A stretch of DNA of 64,000 nt from Rhizobium sp. Root274 (lineage in GTDB: Bacteria > Pseudomonadota > Alphaproteobacteria > Rhizobiales > Rhizobiaceae), in contig NZ_LMJE01000001.1 of the NCBI RefSeq assembly GCF_001429245.1, positions 732,944 through 796,943 of the forward strand, read 5' to 3'. Made by a program: the position numbers and the translations under genes. Shown one piece after another: positions 1 to 7,855 of the stretch. Below the pieces are notes generated by a model. It saw only the letters and a list, made by a program, of their open reading frames with translations. It searched no databases and was not told the DNA's origin. The first letter of the stretch is position 1, and each line of letters begins with the position of its first letter.

Positions 1-2739
1 ACCAACCAAGGTCCGGCCTTCCAGGTTTCCACTGCCGCCGGCGCCGACGGTATCCGCCGGCGCATCGAGGTGCGTTCGGACTCGGACGACCACCAGGGCG
101 ACTGGGCCGTGTTCGCGCTCGCCAATGTCTCGGAAGAGCAGCTGGAACGCGTGATCGTCGCCCCGCATTTCCGCCTTTCGGGGTCGAAGATGTTCTGGCC
201 CGACCTCGGCTCGCAGCGCATCATGGCGATCACGCCGTCGGAAGGCTTTGCGCTCGACCGCGTGCCGAGCGCCGATGCCGACGTTTTCCGCATTACATTG
301 AACCCCGGCACCGTCATCACGTTCGTGGCGGAACTCGCCTCGCCCAACCTACCGCAGATCTATCTGTGGGAACCGGATGTCTACAAAGACACGGTCAATG
401 CGTTCACGCTCTATCGCGGCATCGTGCTCGGCATTGCCGGCCTGCTCGCGGTGTTCCTCACCATCCTTTTCGTCGTCAAGGGCACATCCATGCTGCCGGC
501 GGCTGCGGCACTAGCCTGGGCGGTGCTTGCCTATATCTGCGTCGATTTCGGCTTTCTCGAAAAGCTGATCTCGATCACCTCGTCCGACGTGCGAATATGG
601 CGCGCCGGGGCGGAAGTCGCGCTTGCCTCCTCGCTCGTCATCTTCCTCTTCACCTATCTCAATCTCAATCGCTGGCATGTGCATCTTGGCTATGCGACGC
701 TTGCCTGGGTGCTCGGTCTCGCCGCCCTGTTCGGTGTTGCCATCGTCGACCCCTCGATTGCCGCCGGGATCGCGCGCATGTCCTTTGCGCTGACCGGCGT
801 CGTTGGCATTGGCCTCATCATCTATCTCGGCTTCAACCGCTATGACCGCGCAGTGCTGCTGGTGCCGACCTGGGTGCTGATCCTGGTCTGGCTTTTCGGC
901 GGCTGGATGACGGTTACCGGGCAGTTGTCGAACGATATCATCCAGCCGGCACTCGGCGGCGGGCTCGTTCTGATCGTGCTTCTGATCGGCTTCACCGTCA
1001 TGCAGCATGCCTTTGCCGGCGGCGCCTATCAGCAGGGGCTGTTTTCCGACCTCGAGCGCCAGTCGCTGGCGCTGACGGGATCGGGCGATACCGTCTGGGA
1101 CTGGGACGTGGCACGCGACCGTGTTGTCACCAGCCCCGATGTTTCGGTGCGTCTCGGCCTGTCGCCCGGCACCATGCATGGGCCGGCGCGCAACTGGCTG
1201 CCGCGTCTGCATCCCGATGATCGCGACCGGTTTCGCGCCACGCTCGACGTGCTGCTGGAACATCGCAAAGGGCGACTTTCCCACGAATTCCGCATCCGCG
1301 CCGAGGACGGGCATTTCCACTGGCTGAAGATCCGCGCCCGGCCGGTGCTCGGCTCCAATGGCGAAGTCATCCGCTGCGTCGGCACGATCATCGATGTGAC
1401 CGAGCAGAAGAACTCCATCGACCGGCTTCTGGTCGATGCCATGCATGACAACCTGACGGGCCTGCCGAACCGCGAGGTCTTCCTCGACCGTCTACAGGCG
1501 ATCCTGTCGCTCGCCTCGACCTCCGACAGCGTGCGCCCGACCGTGCTTGCGATCGATATCGACCGCTATAAGCAGGTCAACGATGCGCTCGGCATTGCCG
1601 CCGGCGACAACATCCTGATTGCCATCACCCGACGTCTGCGCCGGCTCTTGAAGCCACAGGACACGCTGGCGCGCCTCTCCGGCGACGAGTTCGGGCTGAT
1701 CCTGGTCTCGGAAAAGGACCCGGGCAAGATTGCCGATTTCGCCGACGCCGTTTCCAAGGCGATCATGGTGCCGCTCAACTTCGCCAATCGCGAGATCAGC
1801 CTGACGGCTTCGATCGGGCTTGTGTCCTGGGTGGACCAGCAGGAAAGCGCGACGAGCCTGCTTGCCGATGCGGAGCTTGCCATGTACCGGGCGAAACGCA
1901 CCGGCGGCAACCGGGTCGAGCCTTTCCGTCCCGCCTTCCGCACCGTCAGCACCGACCGGCTGCAGCTCGAGACGGACCTGCGCCGCGCCATCGAGCGCAA
2001 GGAGCTGTCGATGGCCTACCAGCCGATCGTCCGGCTTTCGAACGGCGAGATTGCCGGTTTCGAGGCGCTGATGCGCTGGGACCATCCGAAGCGCGGCAAT
2101 ATTCCGCCGACGGAGTTCATACCGATCGCCGAAATGTCCGATCTCATCGAGCCGCTCGGCATGTTCGCGCTGGAACGCGCCTCGACCGACCTGATGGACT
2201 GGGAGCGCCAGACGGGAGAACTGCCGCTGTTCGTCTCGGTCAACCTGTCTTCCGCGCAGCTCATCTCCAGCGAGATCTACAACGACGTGCGCGCGATGCT
2301 GACCAAGACCCAGTGCGATCCGAAGCGGATCAAGCTGGAGCTGACCGAAAGCGTCGTGATGGAGAACCCGGAACAGGCGCGCCTGATGCTGCAAAAGCTG
2401 AAGGATACGGGCATCAGTCTGGCGCTCGATGATTTCGGCACCGGCTATTCCTCGCTTGCCTATCTCACCCGTTTCCCCTTCGACACGATCAAGCTCGACA
2501 AGGCGCTGGTCTGCGACCAGTCCGACAAGCGCGCCGTGCTGTTGCGCTCCGTCGTTGCCATGGCGCGCGGGCTGGACATGCAGGTGGTGGCCGAGGGCAT
2601 CCAGACCGACCAGGACGCTGCCGATCTCGCGATGATGGGCTGCGAATTCGGCCAGAGCTATCTCTTCGGCCCGCCGCTCGGATCGGAATCGGTGCTGAGG
2701 CTGCTCAAGGAGCGGTTCCCGCTTATGAAACGGGCGTAA
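1..2739 (+). CDS. Membrane sensor with PAS, GGDEF and EAL domains (5' end outside window)
   Basis: The reading frame is open from base 1, so the true start lies upstream; 912 residues are visible. An N-terminal extracytoplasmic part resembling the 7TMR-DISM sensor arrangement is followed by about seven hydrophobic segments (roughly bases 410-1030), a PAS_3-like domain (about 1060-1420), GGDEF (about 1440-1930) and EAL (about 1980-2700). The cyclase signature reads SGDEF (near base 1678), a variant found in some active cyclases. The phosphodiesterase part keeps EAL (near 2062), the DDFGTGYSS loop, a KLDK lysine and the AEGI glutamate, so c-di-GMP hydrolysis looks possible. The protein is inferred to set c-di-GMP levels at the inner membrane in response to an unknown signal. 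It appears to be transcribed independently of the convergent gene that follows. Confidence 0.9.
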   Translation, partial: TNQGPAFQVSTAAGADGIRRRIEVRSDSDDHQGDWAVFALANVSEEQLERVIVAPHFRLSGSKMFWPDLGSQRIMAITPSEGFALDRVPSADADVFRITLNPGTVITFVAELASPNLPQIYLWEPDVYKDTVNAFTLYRGIVLGIAGLLAVFLTILFVVKGTSMLPAAAALAWAVLAYICVDFGFLEKLISITSSDVRIWRAGAEVALASSLVIFLFTYLNLNRWHVHLGYATLAWVLGLAALFGVAIVDPSIAAGIARMSFALTGVVGIGLIIYLGFNRYDRAVLLVPTWVLILVWLFGGWMTVTGQLSNDIIQPALGGGLVLIVLLIGFTVMQHAFAGGAYQQGLFSDLERQSLALTGSGDTVWDWDVARDRVVTSPDVSVRLGLSPGTMHGPARNWLPRLHPDDRDRFRATLDVLLEHRKGRLSHEFRIRAEDGHFHWLKIRARPVLGSNGEVIRCVGTIIDVTEQKNSIDRLLVDAMHDNLTGLPNREVFLDRLQAILSLASTSDSVRPTVLAIDIDRYKQVNDALGIAAGDNILIAITRRLRRLLKPQDTLARLSGDEFGLILVSEKDPGKIADFADAVSKAIMVPLNFANREISLTASIGLVSWVDQQESATSLLADAELAMYRAKRTGGNRVEPFRPAFRTVSTDRLQLETDLRRAIERKELSMAYQPIVRLSNGEIAGFEALMRWDHPKRGNIPPTEFIPIAEMSDLIEPLGMFALERASTDLMDWERQTGELPLFVSVNLSSAQLISSEIYNDVRAMLTKTQCDPKRIKLELTESVVMENPEQARLMLQKLKDTGISLALDDFGTGYSSLAYLTRFPFDTIKLDKALVCDQSDKRAVLLRSVVAMARGLDMQVVAEGIQTDQDAADLAMMGCEFGQSYLFGPPLGSESVLRLLKERFPLMKRA

Positions 2740-2766
2740 GGGTCAGGACTTCACGCTGTTCTATCA

Positions 2767-3401
2767 TCAGGTCCGCTGAAACGCGACGTGAAGGCCAAGC
2801 CCGACGAGAACTGCGCCCCCTGCCCTTTGCAGATTGCGCTGCAGGGACGAGACGCGCGCCAGGCGCCGGGTGATGGTGCTGGCCGCCATCACGAAGGCGA
2901 TATCGGCGACCGTGAACATCATGTTGACCAGTGTTCCCAGGATGACAATTGCAGCCAGACGGGGAAGCTTGCGGCCGCGTCGATGAATTGCGGCAGGAAA
3001 GCGAGGAAGAAGATTGCGGTCTTTGGATTGAGCACTTCGACCAGCATGCTTTCGACGAAGGCACGGCCCCCCGCTTTTGGCGCGGGCAGAGTCTCGCTGA
3101 CCGTACCCGCCGACCGGGCGGCGCGAAACATCTTGAAACCGAGATAGATCAGATAGGCAGCCCCTGCCAGCTTCACGACCAGATAAAGCGTCGGCACGAG
3201 GTGAAAGAGGATCGACAGGCCAGCGGCTGCTACCAGCACATGGACGTAGCAGCCGACATGAATTCCGAGCGTTGCCATCAGGCCGGCCCGACGATCCGCC
3301 GCCAAAGTGCGGGCCGCGACATAGAGCATTGCGGGGCCGGGGATGAAGGCGAAGACGGCGGTGGTGACGAAGAAGGCAAGGAGGATGTCGGTGGATGGCA
3401 C
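2767..3401 (-). pseudogene. LysE/RhtB-family amino-acid exporter, single-base frameshift
   Basis: The N-terminal part is a typical LysE/RhtB translocator: hydrophobic start, IPGPAMLYVAARTL motif, AYLIYLGFKMF and LNPKTAIFFLAFLPQF. After FPVWLQL near base 2946 the frame runs into a stop (WEHWST). Reading on in the neighbouring frame restores the family's C-terminal half (VILGTLVNMMFTVADIAF through LVGLGLHVAFQRT) to a stop at 2767. Adding one base near 2946 would give a full protein of about 210 residues, the normal family length. The start is taken as the GTG at 3401; an ATG at 3461 is also in frame. An intact version would export amino acids or homoserine-like metabolites. Either the gene is inactivated or one base was lost in assembly. 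Confidence 0.85.
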
Positions 3402-3609
3402 GGGATGGTTCTCACGGAGGTCTGCCACAATGGCCGAACAAGGGAAACACTGACGGTTCACGGTAACGAGCGCAAGCAGGGACGTCTAACCTATCTTACG
3501 AAACACTGTCCATAAATGGCGCAACGCGTGAGACGGCTTTGCGTCACCAGCAGCCTTGTCCACGAACCCCGCAAATGTTATATAAATGTTCTACATCGGG
3601 GCCAATTAT

Positions 3610-3930
3610 ATGACGTCACGTAAAACGCAGTCCGCAGGTGGCTTTTCCACTCGATCCAAGCTGAAGAAGGCGGGGGGATCTTTAGTCCTAACTGTTCCAG
3701 CCGCTGCACGCAGCATGCTGGGATTGAGCGAAGGTCAAGAGATGATCGTTTCGGTCGTTGGGCAGCAAGTTATTGCGGAGCCGGTCGTGGTGGCTTCAAA
3801 AACCATCACGGTTCGTAAACCGAGATATACGCTGGATGAGTTGCTGGAAGGTTATGAAGCAGAAGTGCCACTGTCGTTAGAGGAGCGAGAGTGGATGGAT
3901 GCGCCTCCCGTAGGAAATGAGACTTGGTAA
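3610..3930 (+). CDS. MazE/AbrB-type antitoxin
   Basis: A protein of 106 residues with a SpoVT/AbrB-like N-terminal core (TRSKLKKAGGSLVLTVPAAARSMLGLSEGQEMIV) that forms swapped-hairpin DNA-binding dimers in the MazE/PemI family. It ends in an acidic tail (YEAEVPLSLEEREWMD) of the kind that wraps its toxin. ATG 3610 was chosen because CGGGG lies upstream at a suitable distance; an ATG at 3586 is also in frame. It overlaps the downstream toxin by seven bases, the usual order of an antitoxin-first operon. Upstream, AAATGTT occurs twice, 11 bp apart (3573 and 3584), and the second copy runs into the small palindrome ATGTtctACAT; these are candidate autoregulatory sites. Confidence 0.8.
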   Translation: MTSRKTQSAGGFSTRSKLKKAGGSLVLTVPAAARSMLGLSEGQEMIVSVVGQQVIAEPVVVASKTITVRKPRYTLDELLEGYEAEVPLSLEEREWMDAPPVGNETW

Positions 3931-4307
3931 GGCCGAACGTTCCCACTGCCGGCGAAATTTGGTGGCTCGACATGCATCCGTCGGCAGGAAAAGAGCAGCG
4001 TGGCCGGCATGCCGGCCTGATCATATCCGCTTTCAGATTTAACATGATGACGGGCTTCGCGTTCATTGCACCGATCACCACAGTTGGGACAGCCTCGCGG
4101 TTCAACGGGTTTGCGGTACCACTGATCGGCACCGGAACCAGTGTGACAGGTGTCATCCAGGTGGATCAGGTCAAGTCGATGGACTGGCGCAACAGAAATG
4201 CCGAGAAGTCTAAAGATCGGATCCCCGACGACCTCATGGCTGAAGTTCTCGAACGCTTTGCACCAATCTTCGGTCTTTTCTTCATCGGGCAAAACGAAGG
4301 CGAATAG
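3924..4307 (+). CDS. MazF/PemK-type endoribonuclease toxin
   Basis: A protein of 127 residues with the family's opening GEIWWLDMHPSAGKEQRGRHAGLIIS (beta strand plus basic loop), the central ITTVG and the VTGVIQVDQVKSMDWR segment, where the family's catalytic region lies. MazF toxins cleave single-stranded mRNA at short motifs. The start is a TTG overlapping the antitoxin's stop by seven bases, so expression is probably coupled to and weaker than that of the antitoxin. The length is normal and no truncation is visible. Cleavage specificity cannot be predicted. Confidence 0.85.
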   Translation: MVRPNVPTAGEIWWLDMHPSAGKEQRGRHAGLIISAFRFNMMTGFAFIAPITTVGTASRFNGFAVPLIGTGTSVTGVIQVDQVKSMDWRNRNAEKSKDRIPDDLMAEVLERFAPIFGLFFIGQNEGE

Positions 4308-4343
4308 CCGAGCGTCTGTCGCTCGTGAGGAGGGCCGCGCCTC

Positions 4344-4949
4344 TCACGCGTGCCCCGCATCCATCGACAGCATGGCCGGGTTGATGCCCATCAGCGCCAG
4401 CGCGCGTTCATATTTGTTGTCGAGGCTGCGGTCGAAGATCAGGTCTTCGGTGGCGGCGCAGTTGAGCCAGCCGTTCTGGGCGATTTCCTCTTCGAGCTGG
4501 CCCGGACCCCAGCCGGCATAGCCGAGCAGCATGGTGGCATGGCGCGGGCCGCGCCCGTCGGAAATGGCGCGGACGATATCGAGCGTGGCGGTGAGCGAAA
4601 TGTCGTCGCTGACTGGAATGGAGCTATCGGAGAGATAATCGTCGGAATGCAGCACGAAGCCGCGGTTCTGTTCGACCGGGCCGCCGCATTGGATGGGGAA
4701 ATGGCGGGCGTGATCGGGCAGCATGATCGCGTCGTTGCGATCGATCAATTCGAGATGCAGCAGGAGGTCGGCGAAGGTCACCGATTGCGAGCGGTTGATG
4801 ATGAAACCCATGGCGCCGGCATCGGAATGGGCGCAGATATAGACGACCGCGCGGGCAAAATTGCCGTCTGCCATGCCCGGCATGGCGATCAGCAACTGAC
4901 CGTCCAGAAAGCCGCGCTCTCTCAAGGATGTCTTCGACGACAATGCCAT
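4344..4949 (-). CDS. YqgE/AlgH family protein (UPF0301)
   Basis: A protein of 201 residues with the family's signatures: [14 protein letters not shown] near the N-terminus, [28 protein letters not shown] and [15 protein letters not shown]. Family members are cytoplasmic and of unclear biochemical function; AlgH was linked to alginate regulation in Pseudomonas. ATG 4949 was selected because GAGGAGG lies just upstream; longer forms to 5012 have no better site. It is convergent with the MazF-like gene. Confidence 0.9.
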   Translation of the reverse strand: MALSSKTSLRERGFLDGQLLIAMPGMADGNFARAVVYICAHSDAGAMGFIINRSQSVTFADLLLHLELIDRNDAIMLPDHARHFPIQCGGPVEQNRGFVLHSDDYLSDSSIPVSDDISLTATLDIVRAISDGRGPRHATMLLGYAGWGPGQLEEEIAQNGWLNCAATEDLIFDRSLDNKYERALALMGINPAMLSMDAGHA

Positions 4950-5104
4950 GCCTGCCTCCTCGGTCTGCCTTGCGGCCATCGATGTGATGCGTGGTTCAGG
5001 TTGGTCCCTCACCCAAGATGGGGCAGAAGGCGGTTGTGATCAACCCAAAATGATTGCGGTCGCTGAAGCGTGACTGGCATCGCCCCCTCCGATCGCCTAG
5101 AGAA

Positions 5105-5986
5105 ATGGGCATGATCCACCGTCTGCGCACCTCTCCCCTTCCCCCCCGACACGCCTTTCAGCGGGCCTTGCTCGCCCTGGTGACGGGTCTTGTTGTCCTG
5201 GCGCCGCTCTGTCTCGCTGCTTTTACCGGCGTCGCACAGGCCGCCAGCAGCGACTGGGCGGTGAATGAAGGCGGGCGCATGCGCCTTGTGCTTTTACCGG
5301 CGAAGGACGACGGGAGCCGCGAGGGGGTTTTGCTGGTCGAGCCGAAGACGGGCTGGATCACCTATTGGAAAGAGCCGGGTGATGTCGGCATTCCGCCGTC
5401 GATCACGCCTGCGCCCGGATCCAGCTTCACCGTCGCGCGTGTCGACTTCCCCGTGCCGACGCTTTTGTCCACAGGCGACATGCAGGATGTCGGCTATGAC
5501 CACCCGGTGGCGCTGCCGCTGTCGCTTGCCAATGCAGGCGGCGACACGCCGTTCAAGATCTCTGCCTTTGTCGGCGTGTGCCAGAACATCTGCATTCCCT
5601 TTCAGGCAGATCTGACGGTCGATCCCGCTTCTCAAGTGGGGAGCGATCCGCAGGAGGTGGCGCTGGTCGAAGACGCCAAACGGCAATTGCCGCCCGGGCC
5701 GAGCGCGGACTTTCAGGTGACGGGCCATTTCATGCAACCAGATCTGAAGAGCCTTTCGGTGTCGCTGCGGCTGCCTTCCGGCGCCCCTGCCCCGCAGGTC
5801 ATCGTCAGCGGGCCGGTTGGGCATGTTTATCTTGAGGGCACAGCCTCTGCAGGGGCCAAGGGCGAGACGCTCGTCACGGTGCCGATCGGCAAGCTGCCGA
5901 AGGGATATACGATGGCCGGCAAGCGCTGGGGCATTCTCGTGATGGCCGGTGACCGCGCCATGGAAACCACGCTTGCCTTTGATTGA
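5105..5986 (+). CDS. Secreted DsbD N-terminal-like (alpha domain) protein
   Basis: The gene encodes about 293 residues with a long signal peptide (basic start, hydrophobic stretch at residues 20-46, AQAAS cleavage region). The mature part resembles the immunoglobulin-like DsbD alpha domain (DsbC_N), including the WITYWKEPGDVG segment and a GVCQNICIPF motif with two cysteines four residues apart, which in DsbD carry the exchangeable thiols. The DsbD membrane and thioredoxin domains are absent, so it would need a partner such as CcdA to receive electrons. A periplasmic thiol-reduction or cytochrome c/copper-protein maturation role is inferred. ATG 5111 is an equally possible start. It lies 70 bp upstream of the peroxiredoxin gene on the same strand. 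Confidence 0.75.
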   Translation: MGMIHRLRTSPLPPRHAFQRALLALVTGLVVLAPLCLAAFTGVAQAASSDWAVNEGGRMRLVLLPAKDDGSREGVLLVEPKTGWITYWKEPGDVGIPPSITPAPGSSFTVARVDFPVPTLLSTGDMQDVGYDHPVALPLSLANAGGDTPFKISAFVGVCQNICIPFQADLTVDPASQVGSDPQEVALVEDAKRQLPPGPSADFQVTGHFMQPDLKSLSVSLRLPSGAPAPQVIVSGPVGHVYLEGTASAGAKGETLVTVPIGKLPKGYTMAGKRWGILVMAGDRAMETTLAFD

Positions 5987-6056
5987 CCCGCTTCTATATT
6001 CGGCCGCGACGACGACCGGCACGCGGCCGGCGCGGTGAACAACGGGGATGAATTCG

Positions 6057-6542
6057 ATGACCATTGCAATTGGCGACACGCTGCCCAAGGCGACCTTCAA
6101 GGAAAAGACGGCGGAGGGTGCCGTCGAGATCAGCACCGACGAGCTGTTTGCCGGCAAGAAGGTCGTTCTCTTCGCCGTGCCGGGCGCCTTTACGCCCACC
6201 TGCACACTCAACCACCTGCCCGGCTATCTCGAAAACCGCGATGCGCTGAAGGAACGTGGCGTCGACGACATCGCCGTCGTTTCCGTCAATGACTGGCATG
6301 TGATGGGCGCCTGGGCGCAGCATTCGGGCGGCATGGGCAAGATCCACTTCCTCGCCGACTGGGATGCCTCCTTCACCAAGGCCATGGGTCTCGACATGGA
6401 CCTGTCGGCCGGCGCGCTCGGCGTACGCTCGAAGCGTTATTCGATGCTGGTCGAGGACGGCGTGGTGAAGAGCCTCAACATCGAGGAAAGCCCCGGCCAG
6501 GCGACCGTTTCGTCTGCGGCCACGATGATCGAGCAGCTTTAA
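6057..6542 (+). CDS. Peroxiredoxin, Prx5/type II family
   Basis: A protein of 161 residues with the peroxidatic cysteine motif PGAFTPTCT and the Prx5-type continuation HLPGYLENRDAL, plus VNDWHVMGAWAQ and LADWDASFTKAMG. It reduces hydroperoxides in the cytoplasm using a thiol donor such as glutathione/glutaredoxin. I see no resolving cysteine at the usual second position, which suggests one-Cys chemistry. ATG 6057 is preferred over 6048 because the GGGG stretch at 6044-6047 is better spaced for it and the family begins MTIAIGD. It probably shares transcription with the upstream DsbD-N gene. Confidence 0.92.
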   Translation: MTIAIGDTLPKATFKEKTAEGAVEISTDELFAGKKVVLFAVPGAFTPTCTLNHLPGYLENRDALKERGVDDIAVVSVNDWHVMGAWAQHSGGMGKIHFLADWDASFTKAMGLDMDLSAGALGVRSKRYSMLVEDGVVKSLNIEESPGQATVSSAATMIEQL

Positions 6543-6582
6543 TTCGTTTGGATTGCCGGGAGGTTCGGGGGTTTGGTACCTG

Positions 6583-6630
6583 TTATCCCCCTCTGGCCTG
6601 CCGGCCATCTCCCCCTCAAGGGGGGAGATT
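6583..6630. repeat. Rhizobial-type intergenic palindromic repeat, copy 1
   Basis: The segment runs from a CCCCCTCTGGCCTGCC stretch into ATCTCCCCCTCAAGGGGGG. It matches the reverse complement of 6711-6757 with a few differences, and the CCCCCTcaaGGGGG part is itself a small hairpin. Repeats of this look are frequent between rhizobial genes. Confidence 0.75.
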
Positions 6631-6710
6631 GGACCTCGCGAACCGGTTGCCGGGCGGGTAAGTTCTGACCCGAAGAGCTGACGTGGAAACCGACCGGTAC
6701 CCCGTATGCG

Positions 6711-6757
6711 ATCTCCCCCATTGAGGGGGAGATGCCTGGCAAGGCAGAGGGGGGTAT
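6711..6757. repeat. Rhizobial-type intergenic palindromic repeat, copy 2 (inverted)
   Basis: This is an inverted partner of 6583-6630, containing CCCCCATTGAGGGGG and a GGCAAGGCAGAGGGGGG tail. Together the two copies could fold into one long stem around the roughly 80 bp between them. Confidence 0.75.
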
Positions 6758-6949
6758 CGTGAGCCCCGAGAGATGCTACTTGCTGGCTTTGCCGTCTCAT
6801 GGGCAGAAGCGAAAAATGGCTTCGCTGCCCGGGCCCGCACTGCAAGGGCATCACCCTTTCCGACATCCTCTCAAGCTCTCCGGCGCTCCTCTCGTGCACA
6901 GCCAAGCCGCCACCTTGATTTCGCCACAATCTGGGCGTCCTTGATCTTC

Positions 6950-6969
6950 TGTAATGTTATTACATAATC
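6950..6969 (+). promoter_or_regulatory. Zur-like operator of the zinc importer operon
   Basis: TGTAATGTTATTACA (6950-6964) is a perfect 6-3-6 inverted repeat, and the sequence continues ATAATC. The AT-rich AATGTTAT core resembles Zur boxes, which in alphaproteobacteria repress zinc importers when zinc is plentiful. It lies 12-31 bp before the first ORF of the operon. The assignment rests on resemblance and context. Confidence 0.7.
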
Positions 6970-6980
6970 ACGGAAAGCCG

Positions 6981-7103
6981 ATGGACGAACCTGCCATTCT
7001 TCCCAGCCTGCTCGCCCGCTCGGCACTGGCCCGCCTGTGTTTCGTCCTCCTGCTGATCGCGCTGATCTGGGCCGGCATCCAATGGGCAGTCGCCCTCCCA
7101 TGA
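6981..7103 (+). CDS. Small single-span membrane protein opening the zinc operon
   Basis: A 40-residue ORF that begins ATG GAC GAA and ends in a TGA overlapping the ATG of the ATPase gene (ATGA, 7100-7103). The product has a short polar N-terminus (MDEPAILPSLLARSALARL) and one hydrophobic helix (CFVLLLIALIWAGIQWAVAL). The Zur-like box lies immediately upstream, so it would be the first cistron. ATGA coupling and the clean helix argue that it is translated. No family is recognised; a small accessory subunit of the transporter is inferred. Confidence 0.55.
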   Translation: MDEPAILPSLLARSALARLCFVLLLIALIWAGIQWAVALP

Positions 7104-7855
7104 GCCTGATCCGCATCGACAATCTGACGCTGACCTATCAGCGACACCCGGCCGTTCATCATCTCTCCGGCGTGATCAAACAAGGAAGCCTCACGGCGAT
7201 CGCCGGACCGAACGGGGCTGGCAAGTCCACGTTATTAAAGGCAATCATGGGCGAAATCCGCCCTGCCGAGGGCCGCATCCAGCATGCCCTCACCCCGCGG
7301 GATTTCGGCTATCTGCCGCAGGCGGCCGAGATCAACCGGCGCTTTCCGATCAGCGTGCTCGATACGGTGATGCTCGGTGCCTGGCGGCGCGTGGGCGCCT
7401 TCGGACGCATCGGGAAAGCGGAAATGGACAAGGCGCGTGAGGCGCTTTTAACCGTCGGTCTCGAAGGCTTCGAGCGGCGCGAGATCGGCTCGCTCTCGGC
7501 TGGACAGTTCCAGCGGGTGCTGTTTGCACGGCTTCTGCTGCAGGATGCGCAGGTGATCCTGCTCGACGAACCGTTTACCGCGATCGACGCGCGCACCACC
7601 CGCGACCTGATCGATCTCGTCGCCGGCTGGCATGGGGCGGGCCGCACTGTGATTGCGGTGCTGCATGATCTCGATCAGGTGCGCAACCATTTTCCCGAGA
7701 CCTTGCTCTTGGCCCGCGAGTTGATCGACTGGGGGGCAACGGAAGAGGTGCTGACGCCAGCCAATCTGCTGTCAATGCGGCGCATGGCCGAACGCTGGGA
7801 CGAGGATGCCGAGGTCTGCGAACCTGCCGACACGACCGGGAGGACGGCGGCATGA
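7100..7855 (+). CDS. aztA: Zinc ABC transporter ATP-binding protein (AztA/TroC type)
   Basis: A protein of 251 residues with Walker A (GPNGAGKST), Q-loop region (GYLPQAAEI), signature LSAGQ, Walker B (VILLDEP) and switch histidine (VLHDLD), the layout of metal-importer ATPases. It powers uptake of zinc through the downstream permease. The order ATPase-permease-binding protein matches Paracoccus aztABC and Agrobacterium troCBA rather than the usual znuA-divergent-znuCB. Its ATG overlaps the stop of the preceding small ORF and its end overlaps the permease start (ATGA), indicating a tightly coupled operon. A manganese substrate is less likely given the Zur-like box. Confidence 0.88.
   Translation: MSLIRIDNLTLTYQRHPAVHHLSGVIKQGSLTAIAGPNGAGKSTLLKAIMGEIRPAEGRIQHALTPRDFGYLPQAAEINRRFPISVLDTVMLGAWRRVGAFGRIGKAEMDKAREALLTVGLEGFERREIGSLSAGQFQRVLFARLLLQDAQVILLDEPFTAIDARTTRDLIDLVAGWHGAGRTVIAVLHDLDQVRNHFPETLLLARELIDWGATEEVLTPANLLSMRRMAERWDEDAEVCEPADTTGRTAA

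Larger units (their letters stand above)
6543..6980. other. Gene-free interval with repeat pair and operator
   Basis: This 438-bp stretch has no convincing gene. It holds two inverted copies of a palindromic repeat and, at its right end, the Zur-like palindrome of the zinc operon; these are listed separately. The short open frames across it cover the repeats and are not believed. Confidence 0.7.

Noticed and set aside
511..1446. Long minus-strand frame opposite the first GGDEF/EAL gene
   Set aside because: It is antisense to a conserved coding region, low-complexity in composition (His/Asp/Gln/Arg-rich), and has no start context; a shadow frame of GC-rich codon use.
3608..3617. TGACGTCA palindrome at the MazE start
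   Set aside because: It overlaps the start codon and may simply be codon sequence; the AAATGTT repeats are a better operator candidate.
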